A stretch of 49,817 nt of DNA from positions 1 through 49,817 of IMG/VR virus record IMGVR_UViG_3300043398_000437, one strand, 5' to 3'. The notes beneath the pieces were generated by a model, which was not told the origin of the DNA, did no database searches, and saw nothing but the letters and a program-made list of their open reading frames with translations. A program made the position numbers and the translations under genes. Below are positions 22,739-30,041 of the stretch, one piece after another. Positions within the stretch are counted from its first letter, which is position 1, and each line of letters starts with the position of its first letter. Source of the DNA: a virus.

Positions 22739-24298
22739 CTACGCCGCGGCGTCCGTGGCGACCGTCACCCCGGTGCCCATGTTCGTGCGGAGCACGAGGC
22801 CCAGGATGTGGCCGTAGAGCTTCACGTTGGTCTGGATGACCTCGACGCCCTGGGCGCGAGCCTCCTCGGTGTTCACCTCGGGGCCCTGCTCGACGCTGAA
22901 GTCCTTCACGATCTGCTTCGCCCGCTTGAAGCCGGAGAGGAAGGCGACGACCTCGCCGCCGATCTCGGCCTGCACGTCCTCGGTGTTCTCCTCCTTGACG
23001 AAGTCCTGGAGGGCCTCGGACATGCTCAGCTGCAGGTAGTCGACCTCGCGGCGGCGCGCGATCTGCGACCGCTGCGAGGTGAGGTCGGTGGTCACGCCGG
23101 AGACGAACACGAAGCCGGGGTTGCCGCCGGCGGTGCGCTCGAGCGCGCAGATCCCGGCGGCGCGCAGGTCCTTGTAGTCGTCGCCGGTGAGGGTTTCGTA
23201 GGTGAGACCCTTGATGCCGGCGTTGTACGCCTTCGTCCGGTTCGAGCCGACGTGCTGGTTCACAGCGGTCTGCGAGAAGCACGACGCCATCGCGTGGTGC
23301 GGCGGGACCTGGATCTGCGCGCCCGTCTGCGGATCCAGCATGTAGGGCGAGTTGAAGCAGTAGACGACCCGGTCGCTCGCCGTGAGCCCGGCGACGTCGC
23401 TGATGACGTCGGTGGCCTCGTCGGCGTGGTTGCCGCTCCAGATCGCGAACATGCGGTCCGTGGCGGTCGCGGCGGCGGTGATGATGGCGCCGTTGATGGT
23501 CGAGCCGGCGCGCTCGGCGACGAGCGCCAGCGCGACGCCGGGGTAGGCCGCGATCTGGTCGATCGCGCGCCCCGTGGCGGTGTAGTCGGTGTCGGCGATC
23601 GTACCGTCCGTGCCGGCGACGGACGTGAACGACGCCACCGTCTCGCCGAGGTTGATGTACCCGTCGCTGTCGAGCCCGGACATGGCCGCCGTGAGCGGCG
23701 TCCCGCTCGCGAGCTTCGTGAGGACGATCCAGTTGGCCTCGTCGTCGCCGATCACGTTGAGCGTGTTGTCCTGGCCGGTGGTGATGTCGAGGTTCTCGTA
23801 GAGCTTCGTCTGGCCGAGGTAGCTCACGCGCAGGTTGAAGTGCGTGGCGTCGCCATCGGTGGCTGCCTCGACCTTCACCTTCACGTCGTTGCCCCACGTG
23901 CCTGGGCTCGACGCGTCGACCTTGAGCACCGCCGTGCCGGAGCCGTTGGCCGCCGTCTCGAGCGTGAACGACGCGGCCACGGCCGCCGCGGCGCACGCGC
24001 GCACGCACACGAGGCGGCCGAAGGGCTTGCCGAGCAGGGCCTTGTGGATCTCGCCGAGGTAGGTGCCACCCGTGCCGTCAGCGGTCTTGTCGCGCCCGCC
24101 GAAGACCTCGAGGAAGCGCGCCTTGCTGGTGATGACGACGGGGGTGTCGACGGGGCCGCGCACGCACGCGCCAGCGATGGCGACGGTGTTCCTGGAGATC
24201 CCCTGCACGAAGCCCGGGCCTGCCAGCTCTGTCACGTATACGCGCTCGAGCGCCGTGTACTCGGCGGGATTGCTCGTGAAAAGGATACTCGGAGACAT
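22739..24298 (-). CDS. Tail sheath protein
   Basis: 519 residues from ATG 24298. Typical sheath landmarks: GFVQGISRNTVAIAGACVRGPVDTPVVITSKARFLEVFGG near the start, then GTYLGEIHKALL and ASSPGTWGNDVKVKVEA. A central domain follows (YPGVALALVAER), with GLTYETLTGDDYKDLRAAGICALER and the C-terminal polymerisation domain (RRREVDYLQLSMSEALQDFVKEENT...LYGHILGLVLRTNMG). It forms the contractile outer tail and therefore defines the phage as a myovirus. Confidence 0.92.
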   Translation of the reverse strand: MSPSILFTSNPAEYTALERVYVTELAGPGFVQGISRNTVAIAGACVRGPVDTPVVITSKARFLEVFGGRDKTADGTGGTYLGEIHKALLGKPFGRLVCVRACAAAAVAASFTLETAANGSGTAVLKVDASSPGTWGNDVKVKVEAATDGDATHFNLRVSYLGQTKLYENLDITTGQDNTLNVIGDDEANWIVLTKLASGTPLTAAMSGLDSDGYINLGETVASFTSVAGTDGTIADTDYTATGRAIDQIAAYPGVALALVAERAGSTINGAIITAAATATDRMFAIWSGNHADEATDVISDVAGLTASDRVVYCFNSPYMLDPQTGAQIQVPPHHAMASCFSQTAVNQHVGSNRTKAYNAGIKGLTYETLTGDDYKDLRAAGICALERTAGGNPGFVFVSGVTTDLTSQRSQIARRREVDYLQLSMSEALQDFVKEENTEDVQAEIGGEVVAFLSGFKRAKQIVKDFSVEQGPEVNTEEARAQGVEVIQTNVKLYGHILGLVLRTNMGTGVTVATDAAA

Positions 24299-24301
24299 TG
24301 C

Positions 24302-24775
24302 TTAGCTCCTCTGCCTTGCGCGCGCCTTTGAGGCGGCTGCAGCGGCAATGACGCACGTGCGGCAGGCGCGGCCAAGTCGGCCGTTGCGCTTGGACTGCAC
24401 GTACGTGTTCTCGGGCGTGAACTCGTGCCCACGCTTGCAGTGGGTCTTCTCGGCGTTGGCACGCGCCAGCGTGTGGCCGCGCAGGATGTTCACACGCGCC
24501 GTCACCGGTTCCAGGTGGTCCGGGTTAACGCAGCACGTCGTCCTGCACTTGTGGTCGATCTGGAGCGCTTCGGGGATGGCGCCGCGCAGCATCTCGTAGA
24601 CGACGCGATGCGCCTTCTGCATGCGCATGCGGCCTGCAGGGTCACGTCGCGAACCGATCCCGACAGAGCCGTATCCGCCACGCTTCGCGACGGCGCCCAT
24701 CCAGATCCAGCAGCCCGAGTTCGGCTCGGGCAGGATCTTCGACTGCAGGCGCTCTGGCAGATCGAGCAGGTTCAC
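24302..24775 (-). CDS. HNH endonuclease 3 (type B)
   Basis: 157 residues from GTG 24775; a 161-residue form from ATG 24787 is possible. I prefer 24775 because the product then begins VNLLDLPERL like HNH 4 (MNLLDLPDRL), and because it puts the 18-nt element 11 nt upstream as at other genes. HNH core: NSGCWIWMGA...GYGSVG...LQIDHKCRTTCCVNPDHLEPV, then CKRGHEFTPENT. The last 80 coding-strand bases at the 5' end differ from HNH 4 at only three or so positions: a recent duplication. It lies between the sheath and the tail terminator genes. Confidence 0.85.
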   Translation of the reverse strand: MNLLDLPERLQSKILPEPNSGCWIWMGAVAKRGGYGSVGIGSRRDPAGRMRMQKAHRVVYEMLRGAIPEALQIDHKCRTTCCVNPDHLEPVTARVNILRGHTLARANAEKTHCKRGHEFTPENTYVQSKRNGRLGRACRTCVIAAAAASKARARQRS

Positions 24776-24786
24776 GTTCAGCACCA

Positions 24787-24804
24787 TGCGTCGCGACCCT
24801 GCCC
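24787..24804 (-). repeat. 18-nt intergenic element, copy 6
   Basis: Perfect consensus (GACGCA form). It abuts the TAG of the tail-terminator-like gene; its last base would be the A of ATG 24787. Confidence 0.85.
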
Positions 24805-25413
24805 CTAAACCACGACCTGACTCAGCGTCCCGTCCTCGTTGACCTCAACGGTCTCGACGAGAGCGGGCGGCGGATCGGTGCTGGTGAGGTCGGCACCAAC
24901 GACGAGCCGTAGGTGCTCGATCTTGTAGGTCGTGGTCCGCACGAGCGCCGGCAGGAACCCGGTGACCGTGAGCGTGCTGAACCACTTCTGCTCGAAGGCC
25001 ATCTCGTCGGCCCAGCCCTCGTCGTCGAGCTCCCATGCGGCCACGGTGTCGTGGCACTCGGGCAGAGCGGTGACGAGGACGCCGGGGCGGTAGCCGCTGC
25101 CCAGGAAGGCGCCCAGGAGCTTCTCGCCGAGGTCGGTGCGCTGGCGGTGCGTCGGCGCGCCGAGCCGGAACTGCACGAGCGCCTCGAAGTGCCCGACGTC
25201 GTAGACCGTGTCGCCGCCGACGCGCGTCACCTTGCGCCGGTCGTAGGCCTTGAACGGCGCGCGCACGACCCGGATGCCGAGCTTCGGCCACTTGATCTGC
25301 TCGTCGCGGTCGGCCTCGGGCGTGATGCGCTTGGCGAGCTCAGGGCATGCCGCCTCGAGCGCCGCCACGAGGCGCGCCAGCGCGTGCGTGCGCACCGCCA
25401 CCGTGCCACTCAT
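24805..25413 (-). CDS. Tail terminator / neck-type protein
   Basis: 202 residues from ATG 25413, overlapping the upstream stop. Begins VAVRTHALARLVAALEAACPELAKRI, then beta strands (LGIRVVRAPFKAYDRRKVTRVGGDTVYDVGHFEALVQFRLGAPT), LGAFLGSGYRPGVLVTAL, and FEQKWFSTLTVTGFLPALVRTTTYKIEHLRLVVG. Order (head-tail completion, then this, then the sheath) fits a tail terminator. No direct motif evidence. Confidence 0.5.
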   Translation of the reverse strand: MSGTVAVRTHALARLVAALEAACPELAKRITPEADRDEQIKWPKLGIRVVRAPFKAYDRRKVTRVGGDTVYDVGHFEALVQFRLGAPTHRQRTDLGEKLLGAFLGSGYRPGVLVTALPECHDTVAAWELDDEGWADEMAFEQKWFSTLTVTGFLPALVRTTTYKIEHLRLVVGADLTSTDPPPALVETVEVNEDGTLSQVVV

Positions 25414-25937
25414 CGGCGGGTTCCCTTCGGCGGGTTCTCGATGGTCTTCTTGAGCTCGCGGTCGAGCTCGTCCTCGGCGAACTTGAGGAGCGTCGGGATC
25501 TCGGCGCGCACGAAGAACGTCGGCGCCTGTCCACGCTGGCGGATGCGCCACGCGATGGCCATGGCGATCCGCTTCGCCTCGACGGGGTCGACGCCGAGCT
25601 TGCGGCGTGCCCACTCCGTGAGCGCTTCGATGCCCTCGGGGCTCACACGGTGCGGCCGCGCGCCCTGCTCGACAATGCCGGCGTGGGGCGCGTCGTTGAA
25701 GAGCCGCGGGACGCCACCGGTGGATAGGAATCGGCCACGCGCGTCGCGGTCGCCGGAACGCACCTGCCACGAGTTGTGCAGCTGGCCCTGGTCGACCGGC
25801 GTCTTGCTCGGCATGTGGGCGTGGCCGCGGCGAGCTCCGCTGCGCAGGCCCTTCGTGACGGCGCGCGGCAGGCTCTTCTCCTGCGACTTGAGGACGCTGG
25901 CCAGCTGGCGCGGCGTCATCGAGATCGTCGTACTCAT
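25410..25937 (-). CDS. HK97 gp10-like / minor head-tail protein
   Basis: 175 residues from ATG 25937 (TGATG overlap). SMTPRQLASVLKSQEKSLPRAVTKGLRSGARRGHAHMPSKTPVDQGQLHNSWQV, then GRPHRVSPEGIEALTEWARRKLG-type text and TFFVRAEIPTLLKFAEDELDRELKKTIE. The basic helical start, DxGxLxxSW and a final long helix are characteristic of gp10-like neck/minor tail proteins. Confidence 0.65.
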   Translation of the reverse strand: MSTTISMTPRQLASVLKSQEKSLPRAVTKGLRSGARRGHAHMPSKTPVDQGQLHNSWQVRSGDRDARGRFLSTGGVPRLFNDAPHAGIVEQGARPHRVSPEGIEALTEWARRKLGVDPVEAKRIAMAIAWRIRQRGQAPTFFVRAEIPTLLKFAEDELDRELKKTIENPPKGTRR

Positions 25938-26419
25938 CAGAGCGCCTCGGCGTCGCTCGCGCGCGCCAGCGACACGACCCATCCGATGTCCTTGAGGCGG
26001 TCCGGGTAGAGGCCCTTCACGACGAAGTCGCGCGTGGGCTCGCCCTGGCCGTAGGCGTCCTTCAGCCGGATGAGCCACTGCTCGTGGGGCTCGAGCGTGC
26101 CGCCCTTGATCTCGGCGGCCGTGTAGGTGAGCGAGACCTCGCGCAGTCGCACGAGCCCGGCCTCATCGAGTCCGGCCGACATGAGCTTGCCACCCATCGA
26201 GTCGACGAACGACTCGACGAGCGGCTGCGGGGTGAGCTCGGTCTCGACCTCGGTGAAGGTGCCGGCACCGCGCTCGCCGCCGGACCACGACCGCAGCACC
26301 GAGTAGACGCGGTACTGGCGCAGCCCGATCTCGGGGTTGATCTCGCCGCGGATCTCGTCGAGGCAGTCGAGGAGATCGCTGTCGATCAGGTTGTCGCCGA
26401 GTACCGCGCTGCCGGGCAT
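25937..26419 (-). CDS. Head-tail connector / neck protein
   Basis: 160 residues from ATG 26419, preceded by GAGGTG. GDNLIDSDLLDCLDEIRGEINPEIGLRQYRVYSVLRSWSGGERG is followed by a beta-rich part (ELTPQPLVESFVDSMGG, RLREVSLTYTAAEIKGGTLEPHEQWLIRLKD). Belongs by position to the head-tail joining set. Family not recognised. Confidence 0.5.
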   Translation of the reverse strand: MPGSAVLGDNLIDSDLLDCLDEIRGEINPEIGLRQYRVYSVLRSWSGGERGAGTFTEVETELTPQPLVESFVDSMGGKLMSAGLDEAGLVRLREVSLTYTAAEIKGGTLEPHEQWLIRLKDAYGQGEPTRDFVVKGLYPDRLKDIGWVVSLARASDAEAL

Positions 26420-26498
26420 CCATCACCTCGAAGAAGGCACGGGCCGGCGCGCTGCGACGCCGGAGGGCACCACCCGCCACGGCGCACCGGCCCGTAGT

Positions 26499-26553
26499 TG
26501 CAGAGGCGGGGCTCGAACCCGCTCCGGCTTGGCCGGCGCCCAATGCATCTGCA
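26499..26553 (-). ncRNA. tRNA-like element (T-arm plus acceptor-like stem, no room for full cloverleaf)
   Basis: On the minus strand GCGGG-TTCGAGC-CCCGC forms a perfect TpsiC arm including the GTTCGANNC signature. Flanking TGCAGA/TCTGCA can pair like an acceptor stem. Only 24 nt separate the two, with a small CCGGC/GCCGG hairpin, so D and anticodon arms cannot both be present, and no CCA is encoded. The 143-nt gap 26420-26562 between neck genes also holds a 41-codon ORF (26423-26548), so the element could be coding. I rate it a tRNA remnant or tRNA mimic. Confidence 0.35.
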
Positions 26554-26562
26554 GGTCGAGCC

Positions 26563-26934
26563 CTACGGCCCGACGTAGTGCGAAGCGAACGCGCCCGACG
26601 ACGACGAGAAGTGGTCGGTTCCGACCGGGCATCCCAGCACCGAGGCGAGCTGGCGCACGAGCCGCCGCCCTTCGCTGCGGAGCATCTTCGTGCCGTTGTC
26701 GGCCTTCAGCCTCACCGATCCGGCCGTGTCGACCTTCGCGCACCCGAGTGCCGCCAAGATCCGCGTGTCGATGTCGGCGATCTTCGGCAGCAGCGCGACC
26801 ACAGTGGCCTCGTCATCGGGCGAGCCGGGCAGGGCGTCCATGCTCTGCTCGAGCTCGTTCGATGTCTGGTGCCACCGCGAGGGCCAGCCCATGAAGAGCC
26901 GGACCGACGCGCGCTGCGCCGAAGTGAGGGCCAT
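26563..26934 (-). CDS. Head-tail connector protein of unknown family
   Basis: 123 residues from ATG 26934. MALTSAQRASVRLFMGWPSRWHQTSNELEQSMDAL, then helices (VVALLPKIADIDTRILAALGCAKVD, KADNGTKMLRSEGRRLVRQLASVLG). All-alpha with a hydrophobic start, as in gp6-like connectors. It lies between a small head gene and the neck genes. Confidence 0.5.
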   Translation of the reverse strand: MALTSAQRASVRLFMGWPSRWHQTSNELEQSMDALPGSPDDEATVVALLPKIADIDTRILAALGCAKVDTAGSVRLKADNGTKMLRSEGRRLVRQLASVLGCPVGTDHFSSSSGAFASHYVGP

Positions 26935-26938
26935 CGCC

Positions 26939-27250
26939 TTACTCGGCGGCCTTCGCCGCCCGCCCGCCGCCGCGCTTGCCGAGGAGGGCCTCGCGCTGCT
27001 GATCGGTGAGCTCGTCGACGCGGCGCATGAAGGGCGCCATCTGCTGCAGGATGGGCAGCCCCTTGCGGCGCCCCGGCGCGCGCTCGAGGTACTCGGTGTA
27101 CCCCTCCTGCACCTTCACGATCTCGCCCGGCGCGACCTCGAACGACTGCACGCCGTCGACGCCGGTGACGATCTCGAACTTCTGCGGGCTGCCGCCGACG
27201 TTGATCACGTCGACGAAGCGAACCTCGCGAGCCTGCTTGCGCTGTGCCAT
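26939..27250 (-). CDS. Small head-region protein
   Basis: 103 residues from ATG 27250, with leader GGAGGGCAC (27261-27253). A short beta domain (VRFVDVINVGGSPQKFEIVTGVDGVQSFEVAPGEIVKVQEGYTEYL), an Arg-rich turn and a helical, Lys/Gly/Arg-rich tail (KRGGGRAAKAAE). Function unknown; the compact beta part could be a cement or neck component. Confidence 0.5.
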   Translation of the reverse strand: MAQRKQAREVRFVDVINVGGSPQKFEIVTGVDGVQSFEVAPGEIVKVQEGYTEYLERAPGRRKGLPILQQMAPFMRRVDELTDQQREALLGKRGGGRAAKAAE

Positions 27251-27278
27251 CTGTGCCCTCCGGTCCTTGGGTGGTGAA

Positions 27279-27581
27279 CTAGGCGCGCTCGCCCGAGTAC
27301 CCGGCCACCGGCGTGCCCGCCGAGTAGCTCGCGGTCTTCATGCGGAACGCCTTGCACTGGGGGATGGTCGTGTAGACGCCCACGGCCGTCTTGGACTCCC
27401 AGGTCGCGAAGGTGGTGCCGTCCCACGACACCTCCACCGCGACCGCGGTCCCGCCCGAGAGGGCGACGGTCGAGCCGAGCATCACGACCACGTTCTTGAG
27501 GTGCGACACGTCGATGGCCGCCGAGGCGTTGTTGCCCGACTGCCAGTTGCCTGCCGCCACCGATCCGTATTCGTTCGCCAT
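27279..27581 (-). CDS. Head decoration-like protein, paralogue of the C-domain of the 317-residue protein
   Basis: 100 residues from ATG 27581, leader GGAGGGCAC (27594-27586). The segment DVSHLKNVVVMLGSTVALSGG...WDGTTFATWESKTAVGVYTTIPQCKAFRMKTASYSAGTPVAGYSGE aligns by eye, end to end, with the last 90 residues of the 30042-30995 product (DIGHLNDVVVMVGG...AYTSGTVLAGYSGE). Adjacent to the capsid gene, so decoration or vertex attachment is likely. Confidence 0.6.
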   Translation of the reverse strand: MANEYGSVAAGNWQSGNNASAAIDVSHLKNVVVMLGSTVALSGGTAVAVEVSWDGTTFATWESKTAVGVYTTIPQCKAFRMKTASYSAGTPVAGYSGERA

Positions 27582-27594
27582 GGTCGTGCCCTCC

Positions 27595-28650
27595 TTACGA
27601 GGTCTTGAGGTCGACGATCTGGCCCATCGCGTTCGGCCGCTTGCACTGGAGCTGCAGGTAGCCGACGAGCTGGAACTTGATGTGGTCGCCCAGCTTCGCG
27701 AGCGGGTTCAGGCGCAGCGAGATCTTGCGCTTCGCCGGGCCGAGCTGCTCCTCGGGCGTGCCGTCGGCCATGGTGAAGCCGCGGCCGCCGTTCTGGTCGT
27801 CGCTGGTGTCGGCGACCTGCACGATGCGCAGGTGCGACGTGTTGAGGAACATCATCGTGCCCTCGGGCGCGTCGACGTCCTCGATCATCGGGATGCCGTC
27901 GAACTCGAGCAGGTTGTAGCCGGCGTCGAGCTTGATGAGCTCGCCGCGCATGCGCACCTGGTCGACCCACTGGCGCTTCTGGTCGGTGATCGTGCCGTAC
28001 TTCCGGTGCTGGAAGGCGTCGGTGATGATGAGGTCCGGCTTCTCGCCCGAGGCCTCGTAGATGTTCTGGCGCATCTGGCGCATGAGCTCGACGCTCAGCG
28101 CGCGCTCCGTGCCGCCGTTGGCGAGGCGGTTCGACGCCCACTGGGTGTACGTGCCGCGGTCGAGGCCGGCGTAGGAGCCGGTCGAGCCGAGCGCGCCGCC
28201 CGTGGAGCCGTCGGTGAGGCCCGTGATCTCCTGCGGCGACGTGCCCGTGCCGGTGTAGAGATCCTGGTTGATGAGCTTGCCGATGCGCTGCGCGCAGTCG
28301 GAGAGCTCGTCCATGAACACGTCGCGCAGGCCCGACGGGTTGTTGGTCACCCGCGAGACGGCGCGCGCGAGGCCGCCGATCATGAAGGCGTCCTGGTAGA
28401 CGCCGAAGTTCAGCGATGCCTGGACCTTGGTGTCGCTCTGGAAGTCGCCGCCGCTGAGGTCGGCGCCGTCGGCCTTCACGCTGCCGACGGCCGTGCCCAC
28501 CTTGACGTCCCAGGTGACGGCCTTGTTGGTCGCCGGCACGACGTCGATGAACGCCTGCAGCACGACGGCGCGGTTGATCTGGTTGACGACCGTGTCCTGG
28601 ACGTTGATGCCCAGGCGCGAGGCCACTCCTGCGTAATCGAGCATGGTCAT
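27595..28650 (-). CDS. Major capsid protein
   Basis: 351 residues from ATG 28650, with AAGGAG upstream (an internal ATG at 28644 is close). Abundant, evenly folded sequence (VVNQINRAVVLQAFIDVVPATNKAVTWDVKVG, GVYQDAFMIGGLARAVSRVTNNPSGLRDVFMDELSDCAQRIGKLINQDLYTG). Then come LIITDAFQHRKYGTITDQKRQWVDQ, YNLLEFDGIPMIEDVDAPEGTMMFLNTSHLRIVQ and a C-terminal KISLRLNPLAKLGDHIKFQLVGYLQLQCKRPNAMG. That end is typical of an HK97-fold capsid. It follows the scaffold gene. Confidence 0.85.
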   Translation of the reverse strand: MTMLDYAGVASRLGINVQDTVVNQINRAVVLQAFIDVVPATNKAVTWDVKVGTAVGSVKADGADLSGGDFQSDTKVQASLNFGVYQDAFMIGGLARAVSRVTNNPSGLRDVFMDELSDCAQRIGKLINQDLYTGTGTSPQEITGLTDGSTGGALGSTGSYAGLDRGTYTQWASNRLANGGTERALSVELMRQMRQNIYEASGEKPDLIITDAFQHRKYGTITDQKRQWVDQVRMRGELIKLDAGYNLLEFDGIPMIEDVDAPEGTMMFLNTSHLRIVQVADTSDDQNGGRGFTMADGTPEEQLGPAKRKISLRLNPLAKLGDHIKFQLVGYLQLQCKRPNAMGQIVDLKTS

Positions 28651-28682
28651 GGCGACCGCTCCTTCGTTCGTTCCGGTTCACC

Positions 28683-28701
28683 GACGCGGAAACGCCGCGT
28701 C
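28683..28701. promoter_or_regulatory. Hairpin upstream of the capsid gene, proximal
   Basis: GACGCGG and CCGCGTC arms with a 5-nt loop, 33 nt before the capsid ATG. Could protect the mRNA 5' end or attenuate transcription. Confidence 0.5.
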
Positions 28702-28748
28702 TGCGTTCGGCCGATGACGACGGCCACGTGGCCCTCTTCCGAGGGGAT

Positions 28749-28769
28749 CCGCTCGTTGACGACGAGCGG
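28749..28769. promoter_or_regulatory. Hairpin upstream of the capsid gene, distal
   Basis: CCGCTCGT and ACGAGCGG arms (8 bp) with a 5-nt loop, between the HNH 4 stop and the proximal hairpin. Confidence 0.5.
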
Positions 28770-28838
28770 CAGACGTGGCCCGCGTAAGCGGGGAGCGGTC
28801 GACTACGAGCCGGTCGACCAGCGGCTTAAGAGTGAGGC

Positions 28839-28856
28839 TACGCTACGACCCTGCCC
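28839..28856 (-). repeat. 18-nt intergenic element, copy 7 (degenerate, at the HNH 4 3' end)
   Basis: Gene-strand GGGCAGGGTCGTAGCGTA: the first 11 bases match perfectly and the TAG stop of HNH 4 lies inside it. Unlike other copies it is not near a start codon; the capsid ATG is 188 nt away. Confidence 0.6.
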
Positions 28857-29274
28857 GCGCCTTGAAATAGGCGGCGTCTCTCCGTCGAGCGCACTCTCGG
28901 CAGACCCTGCACTTCGTGCCAGAGCCGGCCATCGAGACGCGCGTGTTCTTGGGCGTGAACTCATGCCCGCGCTTGCAGTGCGTCTTCTCGGCGTTCTTCC
29001 GAGCCGGCGTGTTGCCGCGCATGAGGTTTTCTCGGTCGGTAACGGGCTCGAGGTGGTCGGGGTTCACGCAGCACCGCGTGCGGCACTTGTGGTCCAGCAC
29101 CATCCCATCCGGGATAGGCCCGCGCAGCGCCTCGTACGTCACGCGATGAGCGCGGGAATTCCAGTCGCGCCCGTACCCCGCTTCGCTCAGCGCGCCCATC
29201 CAGATCCAGCAGCCCGAGTTCGGCTCTGGCAGGATCTTCGACTGCAGGCGATCTGGCAGATCGAGCAGGTTCAT
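28843..29274 (-). CDS. HNH endonuclease 4 (type B)
   Basis: 143 residues from ATG 29274. MNLLDLPDRLQSKILPEPNSGCWIWMGA, RAHRVTYEALRGPIPDGMVLDHKCRTRCCVNPDHLEPV, CKRGHEFTPKNT, then CRVCRECARRR (zinc). Strongly similar to HNH 3, including near-identical DNA over the first 80 bases. It splits scaffold from capsid, two genes normally adjacent, so it is almost certainly a late insertion. Confidence 0.9.
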   Translation of the reverse strand: MNLLDLPDRLQSKILPEPNSGCWIWMGALSEAGYGRDWNSRAHRVTYEALRGPIPDGMVLDHKCRTRCCVNPDHLEPVTDRENLMRGNTPARKNAEKTHCKRGHEFTPKNTRVSMAGSGTKCRVCRECARRRDAAYFKARAGS

Positions 29275-29276
29275 GG

Positions 29277-29990
29277 CTACTGCCCGCCGAAGTCGGGCAT
29301 CCCCGCGATGGCGGCGAGCGCGACCTCGATCTCCTGGTCCTTGCTCATGCGCTGGCCGTTGGTGCCGACGGACTGCTGGTTGCGCCCCTGCCCAGAGCCA
29401 GAGACCTGGCGCGGTGGCAGGTAGGCCCGCCCCTCGTCGGTCTTGAGCCAGGCGGCCGCGCCCTTGTCGAGCTCGAGCTCGTCGTCGCCCTGCGCCCAGC
29501 GGATGGCGCCGTCGTCCGTGCGCTTGATGGTGCCGCGCTCGCCGAGGTAGGCCACGGCGCCGGCGGCGAGCGGTTCGGGCACGCCCGCCTTGCGGAGCGC
29601 CGCGCCCAGCGCGTCACGCTCTTCCTTGCGGCGCGACTTCGCCTCGGTCTCGGCGCGCAGCTTCTCGGCCGCGTCGTACTTGTCCTGCAGCGCCTTGTTG
29701 GCCTTGGCCAGCTGGTCGATCTGCTTCTGGACCTCGGGCGGCAGCGCGCCCGGCGCCTGGCCGGACGTCTGGCCCTGGACCTTGTCGCCGCCGCTGGTCG
29801 CCTTGAGCGACTCGACCTGCTCGAGCACCGGCGCGAGTGCCTCGCCGATCATGCCCTTGAGGTCGAGCCCCTTGAGCGCCTTGCCGACCTGCTCCTTGAC
29901 GGTGCCGACGACCATGCGGCGGATCTCGTCCTGCGAGATGCCCTTGCCCTCGGTCTTGTCGTCGTCGTCCTCTTCGCTCTGCTTCGCCAT
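29277..29990 (-). CDS. Capsid scaffolding protein
   Basis: 237 residues from ATG 29990, leader GGAGGGCAC (30006-29998). Acidic start (KQSEEDDDDKTEGKG), long charged coiled coil (PEVQKQIDQLAKANKALQDKYDAAEKLRAETEAKSRRKEERDAL), an ordered segment (AVAYLGERGTIKRTDDGAIRWAQGDDELELDKGAAAWLKTDEGRAYLP), and a Gly/Gln linker ending in a short helix that may contact capsid. This is the classic scaffold composition. No protease domain is present in it. Confidence 0.75.
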   Translation of the reverse strand: MAKQSEEDDDDKTEGKGISQDEIRRMVVGTVKEQVGKALKGLDLKGMIGEALAPVLEQVESLKATSGGDKVQGQTSGQAPGALPPEVQKQIDQLAKANKALQDKYDAAEKLRAETEAKSRRKEERDALGAALRKAGVPEPLAAGAVAYLGERGTIKRTDDGAIRWAQGDDELELDKGAAAWLKTDEGRAYLPPRQVSGSGQGRNQQSVGTNGQRMSKDQEIEVALAAIAGMPDFGGQ

Positions 29991-30017
29991 GGTGCGTGTG
30001 CCCTCCAGAGGTCAAGC

Positions 30018-30034
30018 TGCGTCGCGACCCTGCC
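30018..30034 (-). repeat. 18-nt intergenic element, copy 8
   Basis: 17 of 18 consensus bases (the first G is C). It lies 11 nt upstream of the GGAGGGCAC leader and 27 nt upstream of ATG 29990, so it belongs to the second spacing class. Confidence 0.8.
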
Positions 30035-30041
30035 GCGACGA

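Larger units (their letters stand above)
28651..28842. promoter_or_regulatory. Structured intergenic region upstream of the capsid gene
   Basis: 192 nt, the longest gap inside the late operon. It contains a hairpin with 7-bp arms GACGCGG/CCGCGTC (28683-28701), the 12-bp palindrome GGCCACGTGGCC (28722-28733), an 8-bp-arm hairpin CCGCTCGT/ACGAGCGG (28749-28769), two GGTCGAC boxes (about 28795-28820) and a degenerate 18-nt element at its upstream end. No U-tract terminator seen. Likely controls high capsid expression (promoter, processing site or mRNA-stability leader). Confidence 0.5.

Noticed and set aside
26499-26553. Complete functional tRNA
   Set aside because: Only 24 nt separate acceptor-like and T-arm sequences; no room for D and anticodon arms.
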